Below are positions 50,060 through 63,900 of a stretch of DNA of 64,000 bases, one piece after another. Under the pieces are notes generated by a model. That model was not told where the DNA came from and did not search any database. It saw only the letters and a program-made list of their open reading frames with translations. Origin of the DNA: a virus; the IMG/VR virus record IMGVR_UViG_3300045146_000214, positions 1 to 64,000 of that record, one strand, 5' to 3'. Every line of letters begins with the position of its first letter. Position 1 is the stretch's first letter. Both the position numbers and the translations under genes were made by a program.

Positions 50060-53000
50060 ATGGCTAGACAAAAAATGCCCTTACTGCCTCGTATCAAATT
50101 TTCAGCATTAGATTATGATGCTGTCAATAATGATATTGTGCAATATTTAAAAGCAGCATATCCCGATAATTGGAATGATTTTCTGGAGAGTAACGCTGGA
50201 AAAATGTTTGTTGACATGTTCAGTTATTTTGGAGAATTATTAGGTTATCGTATTGACGTTGCTGCCAATGAGTGCTTTCTTCCCACTGCTCGTTCTCGTG
50301 CAGATATTATCCGATTGCTACAATTAATAGATTATCACTTAAAATCAGTTGGTCAGGCATCCGTTCAAATTGATGCAACACGATTAGATACAGTGTTAAC
50401 TAATAGTGCTGTTTCAAATCGCAATGTGCAATCTCGTTATTATGATGTGGTTGTTTCAGATTTAGCCAATGGTATTAATACACAATTAACAGCACGTGGA
50501 ACAAACGGTAAAGAAGTTCCTTTTACGGTGCTTGCAGCGCAATATGATTATGACAGTAGAGTTTCTATTTTGCATACACACGAAATAGATAATTATGGTA
50601 ATGTGGCATCAGTAAACAGTGCGGCACAAGTTATCAATGCATATGAGGGTATTGTAATATATGATCTCATAACAGATGTAACTGGAGAAGAATATCAGAC
50701 CTATTACACATCAAAGGGTAATGTTGTTTTTGGTTCATTAAAGGTTTATATTGATAAAGGTCTTGGCTGGGAATTGTTGCAGCCTAATCAATATCTGTTA
50801 AACTCTCCTGTTGATATTAGTGCGGAAAAAATCGTATATCGCACAGAGTATACAGAAGATTACAAGGCGAGAATTTCATTTGGTGATGATAAGTTTGGCG
50901 GCATTCCAAAGACTGGTTATAAAATCAAAATGGTTTACATGATTGGTGTTGGTGAACTTGGTAATGTGTCATCACGAAGTATCAATAAACGTGTATTATG
51001 CCCGATTGTTGATAATATTAACAGTCAACCAAACTCTGTGCTTGATTATATCAATGTGTATTTCATTAACAATACACCGGCAACGGGTGGTAGCAATCCA
51101 GAAACTCTGTCAAACGCTATTCAGTATGCGCCATTGACATTACGCGCTAATGAAAAGATGAATACCAGAGAGGATTACAAAATTCTTCTGGAAAATAATC
51201 CATCTGTTAAAGAAGCATATGTTGAAGACGATTTAATTAACGATGAAACGCCAGTTTATACGGTCAATCTCTATATTTTACAAAATGGTGCGATTTCAAC
51301 AGCATCATATATGTCATTAAGTTCATCATTATACAATTCTATTAAGCAATATGTTGATGAGCGTAAGGTTATTGGTATTGACAATAACATTTTTCCTGCT
51401 GATGTAAAATTGGTTAAAGTTGAAGTTACTGTTAAAAAGAATTCTTTTGCGAATGCTTCTGTGGTTTCTGAAAAGATCAAATTGGCAATAGAAGAGTATG
51501 TTACACAAACTAAAAACTCTCTTGGAACCAATGTTGAAGTGTCAGAAATAAGCGGTTTGATACAATCTATTGATGGTGTTGATTATGTGCAATCCATCAA
51601 TGTATATGTTTCTCCGAATATTGTTATAACAACAAATGATACAGAAATTTTGTTATCAACACAGCGCAAGGCTTCTGACGCAAAGGTTGAAATACTACAC
51701 AAAACCAACAAAAACGAGTCGCCGATATTTAATTATTTGCAAATGGCAGGCTCAAATGAGTATGATTCATATTATCACACTTACAAGAAGCTTAAAAATT
51801 CATTAATACCATATGACAAGAATGGCGTATATCTTGGTGATGACGTGGTTAATAACTGGTTGTTGTATTCCTATAACTTCAACGATAAATATGATTATGA
51901 GAAAAAGGTTTATCGTGGTGCCGACCCGAAAATTGTCAATAATGTGCAACAGGAGGCAAGAGCGTGTGTTGTTGCGAATGTCATAGACACATATGTTATA
52001 ACTTCCACAGAAAGAACAATTCAAGACGGTCAAGAAGGCATAGGCATGGAGTATTTGTATAATTACATGTTCAATGTTTACAACACCAATGACAATCTTC
52101 TTATTCTCAATGTTAGAAAGCCAGAAGGAAACATTATTGTTAAGATAAATTTTTCCCGTAACAACTTAATTCAATGCCGTAACGAAAACGGTTTTTCAGA
52201 AAGCCAAGATGCAAGTTTCCCTCAAACGGGATTAACGCCAAAGAGCTTTACAGAGTTTATTAATTGGTATATCGGCAAGTATTATAGTGTGTTTTATGTT
52301 AAGGATGAAAGTTTAAAATATGAACTATGGTCGGAGCAATATGGCGATTATGGTATAAAACTCTTGTGCCGTTATCCGTTTTCATCATTAGACTCGTATA
52401 GTGACGAAGCAGGAAATATTCTTAACAACAATGCTCATTCCCTTATTGGTTTTAGTGATAAAGAAGCATTTAAGGATGCCGTAGACAACCGTTATTTACC
52501 ATGTGAAGGCGGTATGCTGTTGCGTCAAGGCGAAAACAAGTTGTGGTTTAAGATAAATGGCAATGATGAGATTGTTGAGTTGCCATTAGGTAAACCTTCA
52601 ATGGTTATCACTAATCCTCCGCTAGGCGTGTCTGTTATCGGAACAGCCAAATATCCATTGCCGTTATCGGAAGAGAGTTCTGCTATGGTAGAAATTGATG
52701 ATGACATGTATGAGATAGTGTTTTCTCATTATCCAAAGCGTTTTATTATTGATGACAACATGTGGAAACTCAATAATGAACTTGACTTGTCGGACGATAT
52801 CAACATTGTCAATACATGGGGAACTGGCTCAATCAATGACATATTGTTTAAGATGACCCAAAACTTCAGAGACAAAAAAGTTTTATCTACAACGAACTTT
52901 GAGAAACCTATTGCGTCTGATACCGACATCATCAATATTTGGAGCGACAATATTCAATTTTGGAATGCATTTAGTGTATTCTATGACATCATGCGTAAAG

Positions 53001-54961
53001 AAGTTGACAAGGTTATTAATTTTAAAAACAATCCATATAAGTATGATTTTGAAAAGGCCAAATCGAGTATTGAGTCCTTTGTTGTTGAAATAATGAAGCA
53101 ACCATTGGGCACGTTTAAAAAATTTGTCAACGACTTTTTAAGTATCAATGTTAATATTGATGTTAATTTCAACATTGGTGATGATGCCAGTGCCGTCAAC
53201 AAGACAGTCAATCTTAATGTTGGTGCATATCAATTGAATACACTTAGAAATAAGGATGAAATACTTTCTTATATGTCTAAGCAGGGGTTAATCAGCAAAG
53301 AAGACCTTGAAAGAATTTCTAATGAACGACATATATATAGCAGTTTGTCAATTGCAAGTACAATAATGCAAAAATATGCAGCATTACAGGCATATTTAAA
53401 TCAATTTGTCAATATGCTATTCCCACCCGTAGCGTCATCATCAAAAGAAGCATTTCCTCTTGTTGGAAACGCAAAAAACTTCAAGGCCAAAGGAACTTTT
53501 GAGCTTTCAGCATCGGTGTATATTGATGAGTATGTTTCATTTTTCAATATTGACAACAATAGCAGCGAAGGTGTCAATATTAATTTTATCAAGGGTGCCG
53601 TCAATGATTATGCTGGTTGGTTTTCATATGATAAGTTCCAAAAATCAAGAGAATTTCATACGTTGGCCTACACTATAGCGAAGATGTTTTATCGGTTTAA
53701 AGAAGACATGATATTAACGAGTAAACAGTATCTTTTACAACAGAATAATCTTCTATATAATGAACTGCCTGAGCTTGCCGATAGTTCATGGGATATTTTT
53801 AGCAAAAGCGATTATTCCTCATTAAGCGATAGTGAAATTAAGCTGCTGAATAAAGAGTTTAAAGAATATATAGCCAATACATATGTTTTCCGAGTGCCAA
53901 GATCTATTATTGAAGAAGGTGAATATGTAATAGAGTGTAAGGCGATTAAGAATTATAATGACCCGCGCTTTGTGAACTTAGAAAGTGCGCCGGAGTCAAG
54001 AGTGGTCACAATACAACGAAATCATGTTGATACCGCTATTTATCCAATAGAAACGCAAATGTTTCCAGAGATAACAACGTTGAATTGTTATACAAATACT
54101 ATTGTAATGTCAAATGATAATATACCAAAACGTATTACGTGGAAAATTAAACAGCAAATTGATACAACATCTACACGCCCACAATTGACCGCATGGCGTC
54201 TGGATGCATTTGACGAAAACTTCAATGCTTCAGATGTGTTGCAGCAAAGGTCAACACTTTTGAAAGAGGGTGAAATTAATTCATATGTTATTGGTTCGGC
54301 ACTCGATGATATTCAGTTTGATTCGGCGACCAATGCACCATCTATTGTATTTGACTCGGCAGATTGGACAAAATTGGTATGCGATATATCTTTTTTTGGC
54401 GAAGCACCGCAAAGAATTGTGTTTGATTTGATAAGTGCATTTGGACCAAATATTTCTGTTGTTCCAATACAGCGCTTAATTGATGCAATTAATGCTATAT
54501 CATATAAGACGTTTAAAAAGCCGTTTTACGCTTTCTTGGTGGATGAAAATAGAATTGGTATTTACTCAGCATTGCCATATGTCAAGTTTCTTCTAAGCGA
54601 ACAGCCCAAAACGCTAAACTATTACATTGGCGTAGAGAACAAGTCAATCAACAATATTGTGTTGCTTGACTTAACGCCGGATATGTTTCTTAACAGACAA
54701 CCTGGCTTATATTACATTCGCTGTGAAGTGTCACCCGCAAATTTATCTGTTACCGACAAGCCGTTTTCTTACATACGAGTATTTTGGAACAAGAAACCGG
54801 ATTATACAGGAACGCTTTCAACAGAAGAAGTTGCACAAGAAATCATTAACCAAATACCCAATGAAAACAAATACATAGCAGATAACGTAGTGTGTAATGA
54901 TAAGCAATTTGCCATGTTTGGCGGAAGTAACAATGATTCAATTAAAATCAATGTAGTTTAA
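50060..54961 (+). CDS. 6: Baseplate wedge protein gp6-like, enlarged
   Basis: A 1633-aa protein. The N-terminal ~550 residues match gp6/gpJ-type wedges: DIVQYLKAAYPDNWNDF, FVDMFSYFGELLGYRIDVAANE, LPTARSRADIIRLLQLIDYH, and later LRANEKMNTREDYKILL with an ISGLIQSIDGVDYVQSINV segment. T4 gp6 is 660 aa, so ~1000 extra residues follow, strand-rich and with no motif I know. gp6 dimers form the inner iris that opens at contraction. A clear GGAG site precedes it; the stop is 1 nt before the giant gene. Confidence 0.82.
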   Translation: MARQKMPLLPRIKFSALDYDAVNNDIVQYLKAAYPDNWNDFLESNAGKMFVDMFSYFGELLGYRIDVAANECFLPTARSRADIIRLLQLIDYHLKSVGQASVQIDATRLDTVLTNSAVSNRNVQSRYYDVVVSDLANGINTQLTARGTNGKEVPFTVLAAQYDYDSRVSILHTHEIDNYGNVASVNSAAQVINAYEGIVIYDLITDVTGEEYQTYYTSKGNVVFGSLKVYIDKGLGWELLQPNQYLLNSPVDISAEKIVYRTEYTEDYKARISFGDDKFGGIPKTGYKIKMVYMIGVGELGNVSSRSINKRVLCPIVDNINSQPNSVLDYINVYFINNTPATGGSNPETLSNAIQYAPLTLRANEKMNTREDYKILLENNPSVKEAYVEDDLINDETPVYTVNLYILQNGAISTASYMSLSSSLYNSIKQYVDERKVIGIDNNIFPADVKLVKVEVTVKKNSFANASVVSEKIKLAIEEYVTQTKNSLGTNVEVSEISGLIQSIDGVDYVQSINVYVSPNIVITTNDTEILLSTQRKASDAKVEILHKTNKNESPIFNYLQMAGSNEYDSYYHTYKKLKNSLIPYDKNGVYLGDDVVNNWLLYSYNFNDKYDYEKKVYRGADPKIVNNVQQEARACVVANVIDTYVITSTERTIQDGQEGIGMEYLYNYMFNVYNTNDNLLILNVRKPEGNIIVKINFSRNNLIQCRNENGFSESQDASFPQTGLTPKSFTEFINWYIGKYYSVFYVKDESLKYELWSEQYGDYGIKLLCRYPFSSLDSYSDEAGNILNNNAHSLIGFSDKEAFKDAVDNRYLPCEGGMLLRQGENKLWFKINGNDEIVELPLGKPSMVITNPPLGVSVIGTAKYPLPLSEESSAMVEIDDDMYEIVFSHYPKRFIIDDNMWKLNNELDLSDDINIVNTWGTGSINDILFKMTQNFRDKKVLSTTNFEKPIASDTDIINIWSDNIQFWNAFSVFYDIMRKEVDKVINFKNNPYKYDFEKAKSSIESFVVEIMKQPLGTFKKFVNDFLSINVNIDVNFNIGDDASAVNKTVNLNVGAYQLNTLRNKDEILSYMSKQGLISKEDLERISNERHIYSSLSIASTIMQKYAALQAYLNQFVNMLFPPVASSSKEAFPLVGNAKNFKAKGTFELSASVYIDEYVSFFNIDNNSSEGVNINFIKGAVNDYAGWFSYDKFQKSREFHTLAYTIAKMFYRFKEDMILTSKQYLLQQNNLLYNELPELADSSWDIFSKSDYSSLSDSEIKLLNKEFKEYIANTYVFRVPRSIIEEGEYVIECKAIKNYNDPRFVNLESAPESRVVTIQRNHVDTAIYPIETQMFPEITTLNCYTNTIVMSNDNIPKRITWKIKQQIDTTSTRPQLTAWRLDAFDENFNASDVLQQRSTLLKEGEINSYVIGSALDDIQFDSATNAPSIVFDSADWTKLVCDISFFGEAPQRIVFDLISAFGPNISVVPIQRLIDAINAISYKTFKKPFYAFLVDENRIGIYSALPYVKFLLSEQPKTLNYYIGVENKSINNIVLLDLTPDMFLNRQPGLYYIRCEVSPANLSVTDKPFSYIRVFWNKKPDYTGTLSTEEVAQEIINQIPNENKYIADNVVCNDKQFAMFGGSNNDSIKINVV

Positions 54962-54962
54962 A

Positions 54963-57900
54963 ATGGATACAACAGACAAAAACAATGTATACAGTAAGTT
55001 GGGGTTCTTTGAACAGAACATATTTCAATATGTTCCTATACAAGACGCCAATTTTATAGAGGAAAAGACTAATCTTCTGAAGAGTTTTCTACAACGTGCA
55101 GGATTTAATCTTGATAATACGGTTGTAGATGTTGAGTCAATTCAAAGATTTTATTGGTTGGACGATAATTATTCCAATGCGTTACGTAATGCGACTTTTA
55201 GAGAAGAGAATGAGCAGTTTCGTCATTGGACTACCTTTACCGACTATTCGTTGTCTGATTACTATGATTACTCATATGTCGAACAACAAGAAAAGCCCAA
55301 TGCTGTTTTAGAAGAGAAGTTTTACTCGAACATAATGAGCAATATTGATGTTGAGCAGTATTTGAAATTTAATGTATTGCTTAATGCGGAAATTGATAAA
55401 GGCATCATCACAACACTCAATCATAATTCTGATGAATATGGTGTCTATATACAAGAAGGCAGTAATCAAGGTAAAGAAGAAACGTATTCATTTGATGAAA
55501 TTCTCAATATTGTTAGAAGAGAATATCTTGAAGTTGGCACAAGTGTTTTTGTTACAAGATTACAAGAAGGCTCCAAGGGCACAAAAGGAAATATTAGCAC
55601 AATTCACTTTAATCGTGTTGATAGCGGCTTTTACATCTATATTGGTTTTCTCAAAAACATACTTGGTTCCAATGATGCTGTTTTGACATTCTTAAAGCAG
55701 ATAAGCAATGTTGACAGTTCACATCAACCATATATGGCGCGACAAACACTTATTGATTATTTCAAAGTGTTGGAAGATAAGTATGTGGTCATTAGAAATG
55801 CTGTAGAAAAATTTGGTATTAACTATAAAGAATCATTCAATGCTGTTTGTGGTGAAGAGTTGAATGATCTTGGCGATGCGCTTCGTGCCGGTGAAATTAA
55901 CGATAGTCAGTATAAGCACCTTCAAGATGAAATACTGAAAAAATACTCAGATGAGAACGAGTTTTTCTCTACGAATGTTATCACTACAGTTGACGATTAC
56001 AATAAAGCTCCTTATGTAATTAAGTCTGCCATACGAACACTCTATACGAATTCATTGGCATATACACAATCACTTAACCCAAATGCAGATAGTTATTATT
56101 ATGATACAGTTACTGCAATTACCAATGAAGAAAAGATATACACGCTCCTGCCAGAAGACGTAGACGCTATAAAGAATGGAAGAATTTATGTGTTTCCAAA
56201 TCTTGCATATGCGAATACTATTATTCTTAATAAGAACTTAACACCAACTATTTCTAATGATGATATTGACGTTTTGAATTTGGATGCCGCGCAAGTTGGG
56301 GAACTTATTACAGAGATAGAAGGAAATTCGATAAATCCATATAAAGTCGCAATGGATAACGGTGAGTATCAAAAATGTTACTTTTCTGTTGCGAACGATC
56401 ATGCTGTTGGTGCCAAACAAATAGCGAGATTTCAACGGCACGTTACCGATGTGCGTCTTAATTATATTGTCAATGTTGAGCCAATTGTGTTTACATATAA
56501 CACAACTGATGATGTTTACGCATTGCTGGTTGACAACACTCGTCTTGGAAGGGATATTTCCGTTGACCAGTTTGTGACTAAAGAGAGAATGAACAGTTCT
56601 GAAGAGATTATTTGTGATTTATATAATGAAAAACATCGTAGTGTTAATAACACTTACATCCTCTATGCTCGTCAAAATATACCAAATAATAAGGTTGGTT
56701 TAGACAAAATACGCAACAGTATTGGTTGGAGTTCATTTGACAGCCCATGGAGAAAACAAAGCGACGGGACACCATATACTGATTGGTATGAAGAAATTGA
56801 ATGGGTAGAAAATCCCTTATCATATAAGTTCTCAATGAATGATACTGTTTTCTCGTTCAATATTCTTGAGCCATATCCAGGAACCGACAATATCTGCCGT
56901 GCAATCACACAAGCAATCAATGGCGATGGCGACACGTTATACGCAGTGTATGGTATAACGTGTTTAGCGACCAATGATGGCTTGCTGTATTTTATCGGCA
57001 ATGATGAAATGACATTAAAGAGAGTGAACGATGAAGCTGGATATCGTTTTTGGGAAAATTTAGGGTTCACACGCTTTAAAATTGGTGCATGGCAAAAACC
57101 AAACAACTATTATGCGGTGGAGTCAACACAAAATTTAGCATATCCGATGGACAAAAAATGGAGTATGATTGTTGATGTTAATGATACAACGATTATACTC
57201 AATGGAGCAATTGATTTGGCAACAAAAACTGCATTGTCAAATTCAGATGAAAAATATAATTTGTTCGATAAGACTGTTGAAGATTTGACAACGGCAAAGT
57301 TGCGCATAACTGAAGAGCCTTATACGGTAGAAGTTCTCAATGCGTATCATACTGCATTTGTAGCTGATATTCAAAAGCAGTTAGACGATCAATACAACAA
57401 AAAAGATGGAGTTGAGCTTGAGAACAGTAAACGTATTAATGTGTATAGAGTTCCCGACACGAATTTCACTATAGGTATTGAGTCATATAATCAACCGTTC
57501 TTTATCAAGGCGTATGACAACAAGGGCGATGGTTTGACCTCATGGAGAAACCTATACTTTGATAATATTTTGTATAGTGAAATCAATGATGATGTTTACT
57601 CATATGAAACATGGATAAATACAGATTTAAATAAGACAGCATATCGTTACGATTACAGAGAATTAATTGCCAAACAAAGTATTAGTGATGCTCCTGATGA
57701 TAGTGCTGTTCTCCACGACAATTACTTTTATTTTACCTGCAACGTCAACACAACAGAAAACTTTTCTCTTATTGTGCCCCGCCGCTGGATGTTGCCAAAA
57801 TATTCGATAATTAGTGAAGCTCTTCCTGATGATTTGTCTACAGCGCGTGGTGATATTGTATTTTATAAGTATACACCATCTGATGTTACTGCTACTACCA

Positions 57901-60900
57901 AATCATCCATACAATATTGGACAGAAGGCAATAACTCATTATGCTTTAATGATGCGGCAAATTTAATTGAGTCTCATAGAATTAATATCAATCAAAATAT
58001 AATAGAGGCATATGATAATCTGTTCTTCACGAAATTTACGGATAGCACATTTTATCGTGAATATATTGGAACAGCGACTGCTAAGAAATATGTGGTTCCA
58101 TCAATTGTTGGCACATATACATTTTGGGATTTAGGCAAGTCGGTAAATAATGTTCTGGATAGAGATTATACCTTAACCTTTAAGATTTGTGATGGTGTTA
58201 ATATGTCTGCCAGCATTAACGGTAATGTTGCCGGACAATCCATAACAATACCAAAAGGTCGTTGGTCGCCGGAAGAACTGGTTGACTATATTAATACAAT
58301 GCGACGAGTTATTGGTGGCGAAGGTTATATTGCGCAAAGCAATAGCGAATATGCTGACCGTCAGAATGTATGGAAAGTTGAAGCAAAATTGATGAACGTT
58401 AAGGGTATTTATGATACTGATGACAAATACATAATTTACTTTGAGCAGATTTGTGAAAATGAAGATGACACATTAATGCTTGATGGTGACTTTTTAACAG
58501 CATTAGGGTGCTCTGGCACTGGCGTATATGGTATATGGGCGTCATATACATCGCCACGTTGTAATAATGTTTGGCGTGTTCAAGATTACTGCAATTGGTT
58601 GAACTGGAGATCGTTGTGGAAAAAAGTTGATGAAACCGAAACTGTTTCATATGATCCTGCGGAAGATTGGGATGTGCCGACGTTGGTAGAAGAAACACAT
58701 TATTATGATAATAGAAATTCTACCGATGCATATTCAATATTACAATGGAAAACACTTAATAGTAAATGGTTGGGCGTAGAACGTTGTAATAAGCCATTGA
58801 CCTTTGATACATTGGAAACATCAAGTGCAACAAGCGTTTTAGGTGAACAGATTGATTTATTCTTCAAATTTGAAGATTATACAGTTGCAGGGTCAACAGT
58901 GAGTTTTGAGCCACATAAAGGCTTATTCTATTTGTTGCGCGATGTTATCTTAAGACATCACGATAAAAAGTATGTTCATGGCGAAGAGCGTAATTATAGT
59001 AGTCGTATTACCGCAGATGGCGTCACGGATGATGAAAAGTCAGAAGCACTGAGTGAGATGAAATATTATGCTGAACGTAGTATTCTTGACAATATTTTTG
59101 AAAAGAAAAACACACTAACAGATCGTTGTTTCCATACTATTAAGGGCAATCCAAGAATTAAGGTGAAAGCATGGCGTGAAGGCACACGGTATGGTAGTGC
59201 ACGATATGGTGTTTCTAAATATCCAGAATATTATGAAGACTATGTTGATATTAAAATGTTAGATTTGGACGAAGCAGCAAATCTTATTGAAGATGAAATT
59301 CTCAAAACACAACGAATTGACAATGTTGCGCGTGAAATCAGCAAGCATTTTCAGTGGTCGGTCAACACAACATATAATGATGTTATTAAACAAGTATTAA
59401 AGTTCTATGATTTTTATAATGGGCAGTTTAATACGTGGCGTGGTAGAGCATTTCGTCTCGGCAGCGGTTGGGACACAGTGTCAGTATCATTAGAGGGCGG
59501 TTCGGCTGATATTAACATCACCAATTGTGAAAGCGATTGGCGTGAACCTCCATATTTACCATATGTCGCGTATTTGCTCGGCTGGGATTTCACCGGCGAT
59601 AAGGACTTCTCATATCTTGACAAGAGCCAATTGATTAAATCATTGGTGAAAATATACAAAACGAAGGGAACATTTACAGGCATGAATCGTTTGTTCAACA
59701 TGCTTGGCATGGTGACGACAATTGATGAGCTATACCGTTCTTTTCCTCTCAATGGCGACTTTAATTTGCTTAATAAAGAGAATATTAATAAGGCGCAAAA
59801 TTGTCTATATGACACAAAGCCATTTACCAGCGTCTTTTTACCGGATTTCTATAAGAACGAAGAAGGGCGTATTCTCTTGAGTGATATATTACTTGCCCTT
59901 GGCTATTCCAAAGATGACATTATCAATGACAACGTAGACTTTGATGAGTTTATTGCTAAAGTTCGAGAATATCCAGCAATAAAGAATTATTTACTGGTGT
60001 TTGCCAATAATGAAGATTACCGCCATGATGGTAAGTGGTATCTCAACAAGTCAAATCGAGTTCGTTTGGATATGCAAATGGCGTTTTGGCAACCGTTGAC
60101 GGATAGAAAAATAAATACCATCAATTATTTCGTTGATTTTATGAAACCGGTGCATGTGTTGTATGAAACAAAGAAAATATCAACACCGCGCATTACGGAA
60201 AAACCTTATGATGTTAAATTAGGAAAGGCCATAGTAGAGAATATTGATATAAACATTAATGCACCAGCAGAAGATAAGTTTAATTATCTAATGCGATTAG
60301 ATGGAAGAGTATTCCATAGTAGACGAGATCATTTAAATAGTGTTGACCGCGCCGCAAAAGATACTGCTACAAAATATCAGGAATTAAGGCTTAATACATG
60401 TTCATCAGTTGTTTCAGCACATGAGTTATTTGATTTTAGTGTTGTTGATGACAAGAAGATTAAGTTTTTACTACATAATGGTAAACAATATTTCAACGTC
60501 AATACGTCTGTTGCAGAACCAGCATATTATTATAAGAGATTTGGCATAGCATATGATGCTTCTGGAAAATTTAGAGTGCCATCTAAGGGAATTTTCTATA
60601 TTACACTAAATAATATTAAGGTAGAGATAACTAATAGTGATGTTGTTGAGCGGGGCTATAAAACAGCCGAATTAGCAACAGCATTGTATGAAAAAGCCAT
60701 TGAACTTGGTTTAACAAAATTCTGGTTTACGTCGGATGAAACAAAACGAGAGATTATTATACACTCTCTTACCCCATTTACATTAGGTGCATTTTATCCG
60801 ACAACATCGCTTGATTATTCTGCCGATGGTGAAAATACCAGCCATTTCACTGGTTACGTGTCTTTACTAAATATTCAATTTAATGAAAACGGACTATACC

Positions 60901-63900
60901 GAGCTTTTGCAACACCAGATACGTTTAATATTGTGCTGGCAAATAAACAAACTGGCAGCGAAACAAGCATTACTGTTGAAATGCCAAAAATTGTCTCTGA
61001 AACATTCCTTCAAGACGGTGTTCAGGTTACTTACAACAAAGAGCTTTATGCCATGTCTGATATTGCCGCGTATTTCGATAAACAACTGGTGGCATATCAA
61101 AGGCATTATCAACTTTGGTCATTCATGGTTATTGACGAGTCCGGTGCTTACTTCGACTTTATCTCTTATAGTGATACTAATGATGTTGATAGAATTGAGT
61201 TGATAACCGCGCAAAGTATATCAATATTAAACAACAACGACATTAGCAGAAACTTAGGATGCTATAGCGGTCAATGGATAAATGGCGTTATATGGACTGC
61301 GGAAATGTTTTCTGAATGGCTGTTGGCAACTGTGTTTAACGTTGTTGTTAATGGTCAATATGCTGAATATAGAAATTACACAATAGACGACATTCGCACC
61401 AAGGTATTTAATGCGTTTACCCATGAAGTTGACAATATGAATTGTAGTAGAATGGCTACAATTGGTGGATGGTCATTGCATTTTGAAATGAACGATATGT
61501 TTGCGTATATGGATTGGCAATCATACCATTCGCGCCCACACCATTCGTTTATGATTGATAATGATTATAATGATAGTGAAAACACAACTGCGGCAACGTT
61601 ATATTACAACAATCAAATGATGTATGAAAACAATGCCGACAATGTGCAAAGAGTTATTAATGATGCAGTTGGTGAAGGTAATGAGTCTTATACAATGTTG
61701 TTAAGGCCAACACCCAATGCGAATAATGTTGGTGATTATAGTAGAATTTCACGTTTTGGGAAAATAGGCGAGGATAGAGTTCCTTATGGTGTAGATAGTT
61801 GTCCAAAAGAAAAATATGGCATTAATCTTCTACCAAATTCGTTACCGCTAGAATGGTTTGTTGAGTATGAAACAAATCCACAAACGCGAGCAAATCAAAG
61901 CTGGAGTTATGCGCGCCTTGATGGTATTCCTTATTATTGCAAAACTCCTTCGTTTGCCACACCATTTTATTATGAAGTAAAAGTTTCCGGCGACATCAGC
62001 AATAACGAAGCAACAGAATTGCGTGAATTAAATCCTCCTCTTGAGATAACCAACAGCAACAACAAATTGTTTTTTGACATCTATGTTGACAATGAGTTAA
62101 TACGTGATGTTGTCGTATTTGTTCGTAGTGGTGTTTATACCAACCTATATGACTTACGTGAAGCAATTCAAAACGCACTTGATGTTTATATCAATCGTCC
62201 TTATGGTCTTTCCGGTAAAAACGTCGGCAAAATATCTGCCATAGAGTCGTATTCACGTAATCGCCATAATATGAGCGATACATTTATTAAGCGATTAATG
62301 TTGTCATTGGAAAATAATGGTATGTATAAGCTCTTGCCGAAGGAGTCGTGTATAATTGAGACATCCATTGCAACATTTAGTGCACACAACAGCACAAATA
62401 CGGTAATACAGATAAATCCAATACAGTTAGTGGATATGTTAAACAGTGGCGTTGAATATAAGAATGGCCAAAGTGGTAAGCAGATATATCTAACATATCG
62501 TGCTTTGTCGGATGGTGATTTTATTGAAATAGTCGCCAATGAAGATTTTACGTTATTGTCATATCCGGTCATTAACAATGTTACTGGTAGCTATGTCATT
62601 CCAATTGAAATAACATCGGAGTCAACAGTTATTGTAGACCCGCAGAAGAAAAGGTTGTCAATACAGATGGTTGATGGTGTGTTTAAAATTCTTCCTGCCG
62701 AGAGTGTTGGGTTCACTACAAATGCTGGCGAGTCATGTTATGAAAATACCAGCAGTTTAATGGAAACACTGTCGCCACAACAATTGTATAATAAGCTGGT
62801 AATGAATAAAACAGCAACAATCGGTATGGAGTTTGTTGAGCATGACGGTGAGTATTTTATTGATATTATTGCCAATGCTACAAATACACTGACATTAACA
62901 TCATATACAACAGTCAACAAAACAACACAATGTTATTTGGCAGAGGCACCTATAGTAAACTTTTCCAAGAGTTTGTTGTATACCTATATTTTTGATCGAA
63001 GCATATCGTTCGAGTCTCTTGGCACGAATTTCACTATTAAGACAGATGCAGAAGATGGTTCGGCTGCAACACTATTCCCATATCTGTTTAGACGTTATAG
63101 CTTTGTCAGAAATGATGCAAACTTTACTGCACAATCAGACTATTATGTATATAATAAAGATGTGGTTGCAATTAAACAGTCAAATCGAAACCTCTTCCGT
63201 GTGGATGGTTTTGTCTATGATGATAAGCGTTGGTTTAAACTATGGGGTATTGATGACACCAGAGAAAGTATGGCATATGAGTTAAGACCACGCGGCTTTC
63301 ATTTGGCGCAAACAACATATCCTGAAGAAGATGGTTATGCAAAGCTACCAGATACAACTTATTACGAAGAGCAATTTCTGGTGATAGGCACAAGCAGTGA
63401 TGATGGTAAATTTACGATACCACCCGCAGAAGGTCGTCGGCTTGCATTTGATATATTCGTCAAAAATGGTGAAAGTAACTTTATTGAAGTGTATAATAAC
63501 ACACCAACAGTAATGCGCTTAACGTTGTTTGAGTTGGCAGATTTGATGCAAGAACAATTCAATTCTGGTGTTAAATATGTTGATAGCGATGGCGATGAAG
63601 TTATTAATGGATTTGCATGTGGTATGTTTTCTGTTACCGCCAATCGCTATACAGATTATCAAGGTATGCCACAAGCGCAACCTTCTATTGTTATACGCTC
63701 ATCAATTAGTTGGTCGGTATGTGAAGAAGCAGGCAATCCGTTTAATTTGAGTGGAAAACAATATCAATCATATGCTGATGTAAGTAAGAGCACTATATTA
63801 AGCCCGAATAACATTACTGGTGACTATATGATTTGGGTGAATAGAGCCAAGAACAATACGTCGTTTCCAAATGGCATACCATCATTGGGTGGCGAAGTGA

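Noticed and set aside
55129-63750. Numerous 60-130-aa frames on both strands after 55 kb
   Set aside because: All lie inside one unbroken 9-kb coding frame starting at 54963. They have no ribosome sites of note and their products look random.
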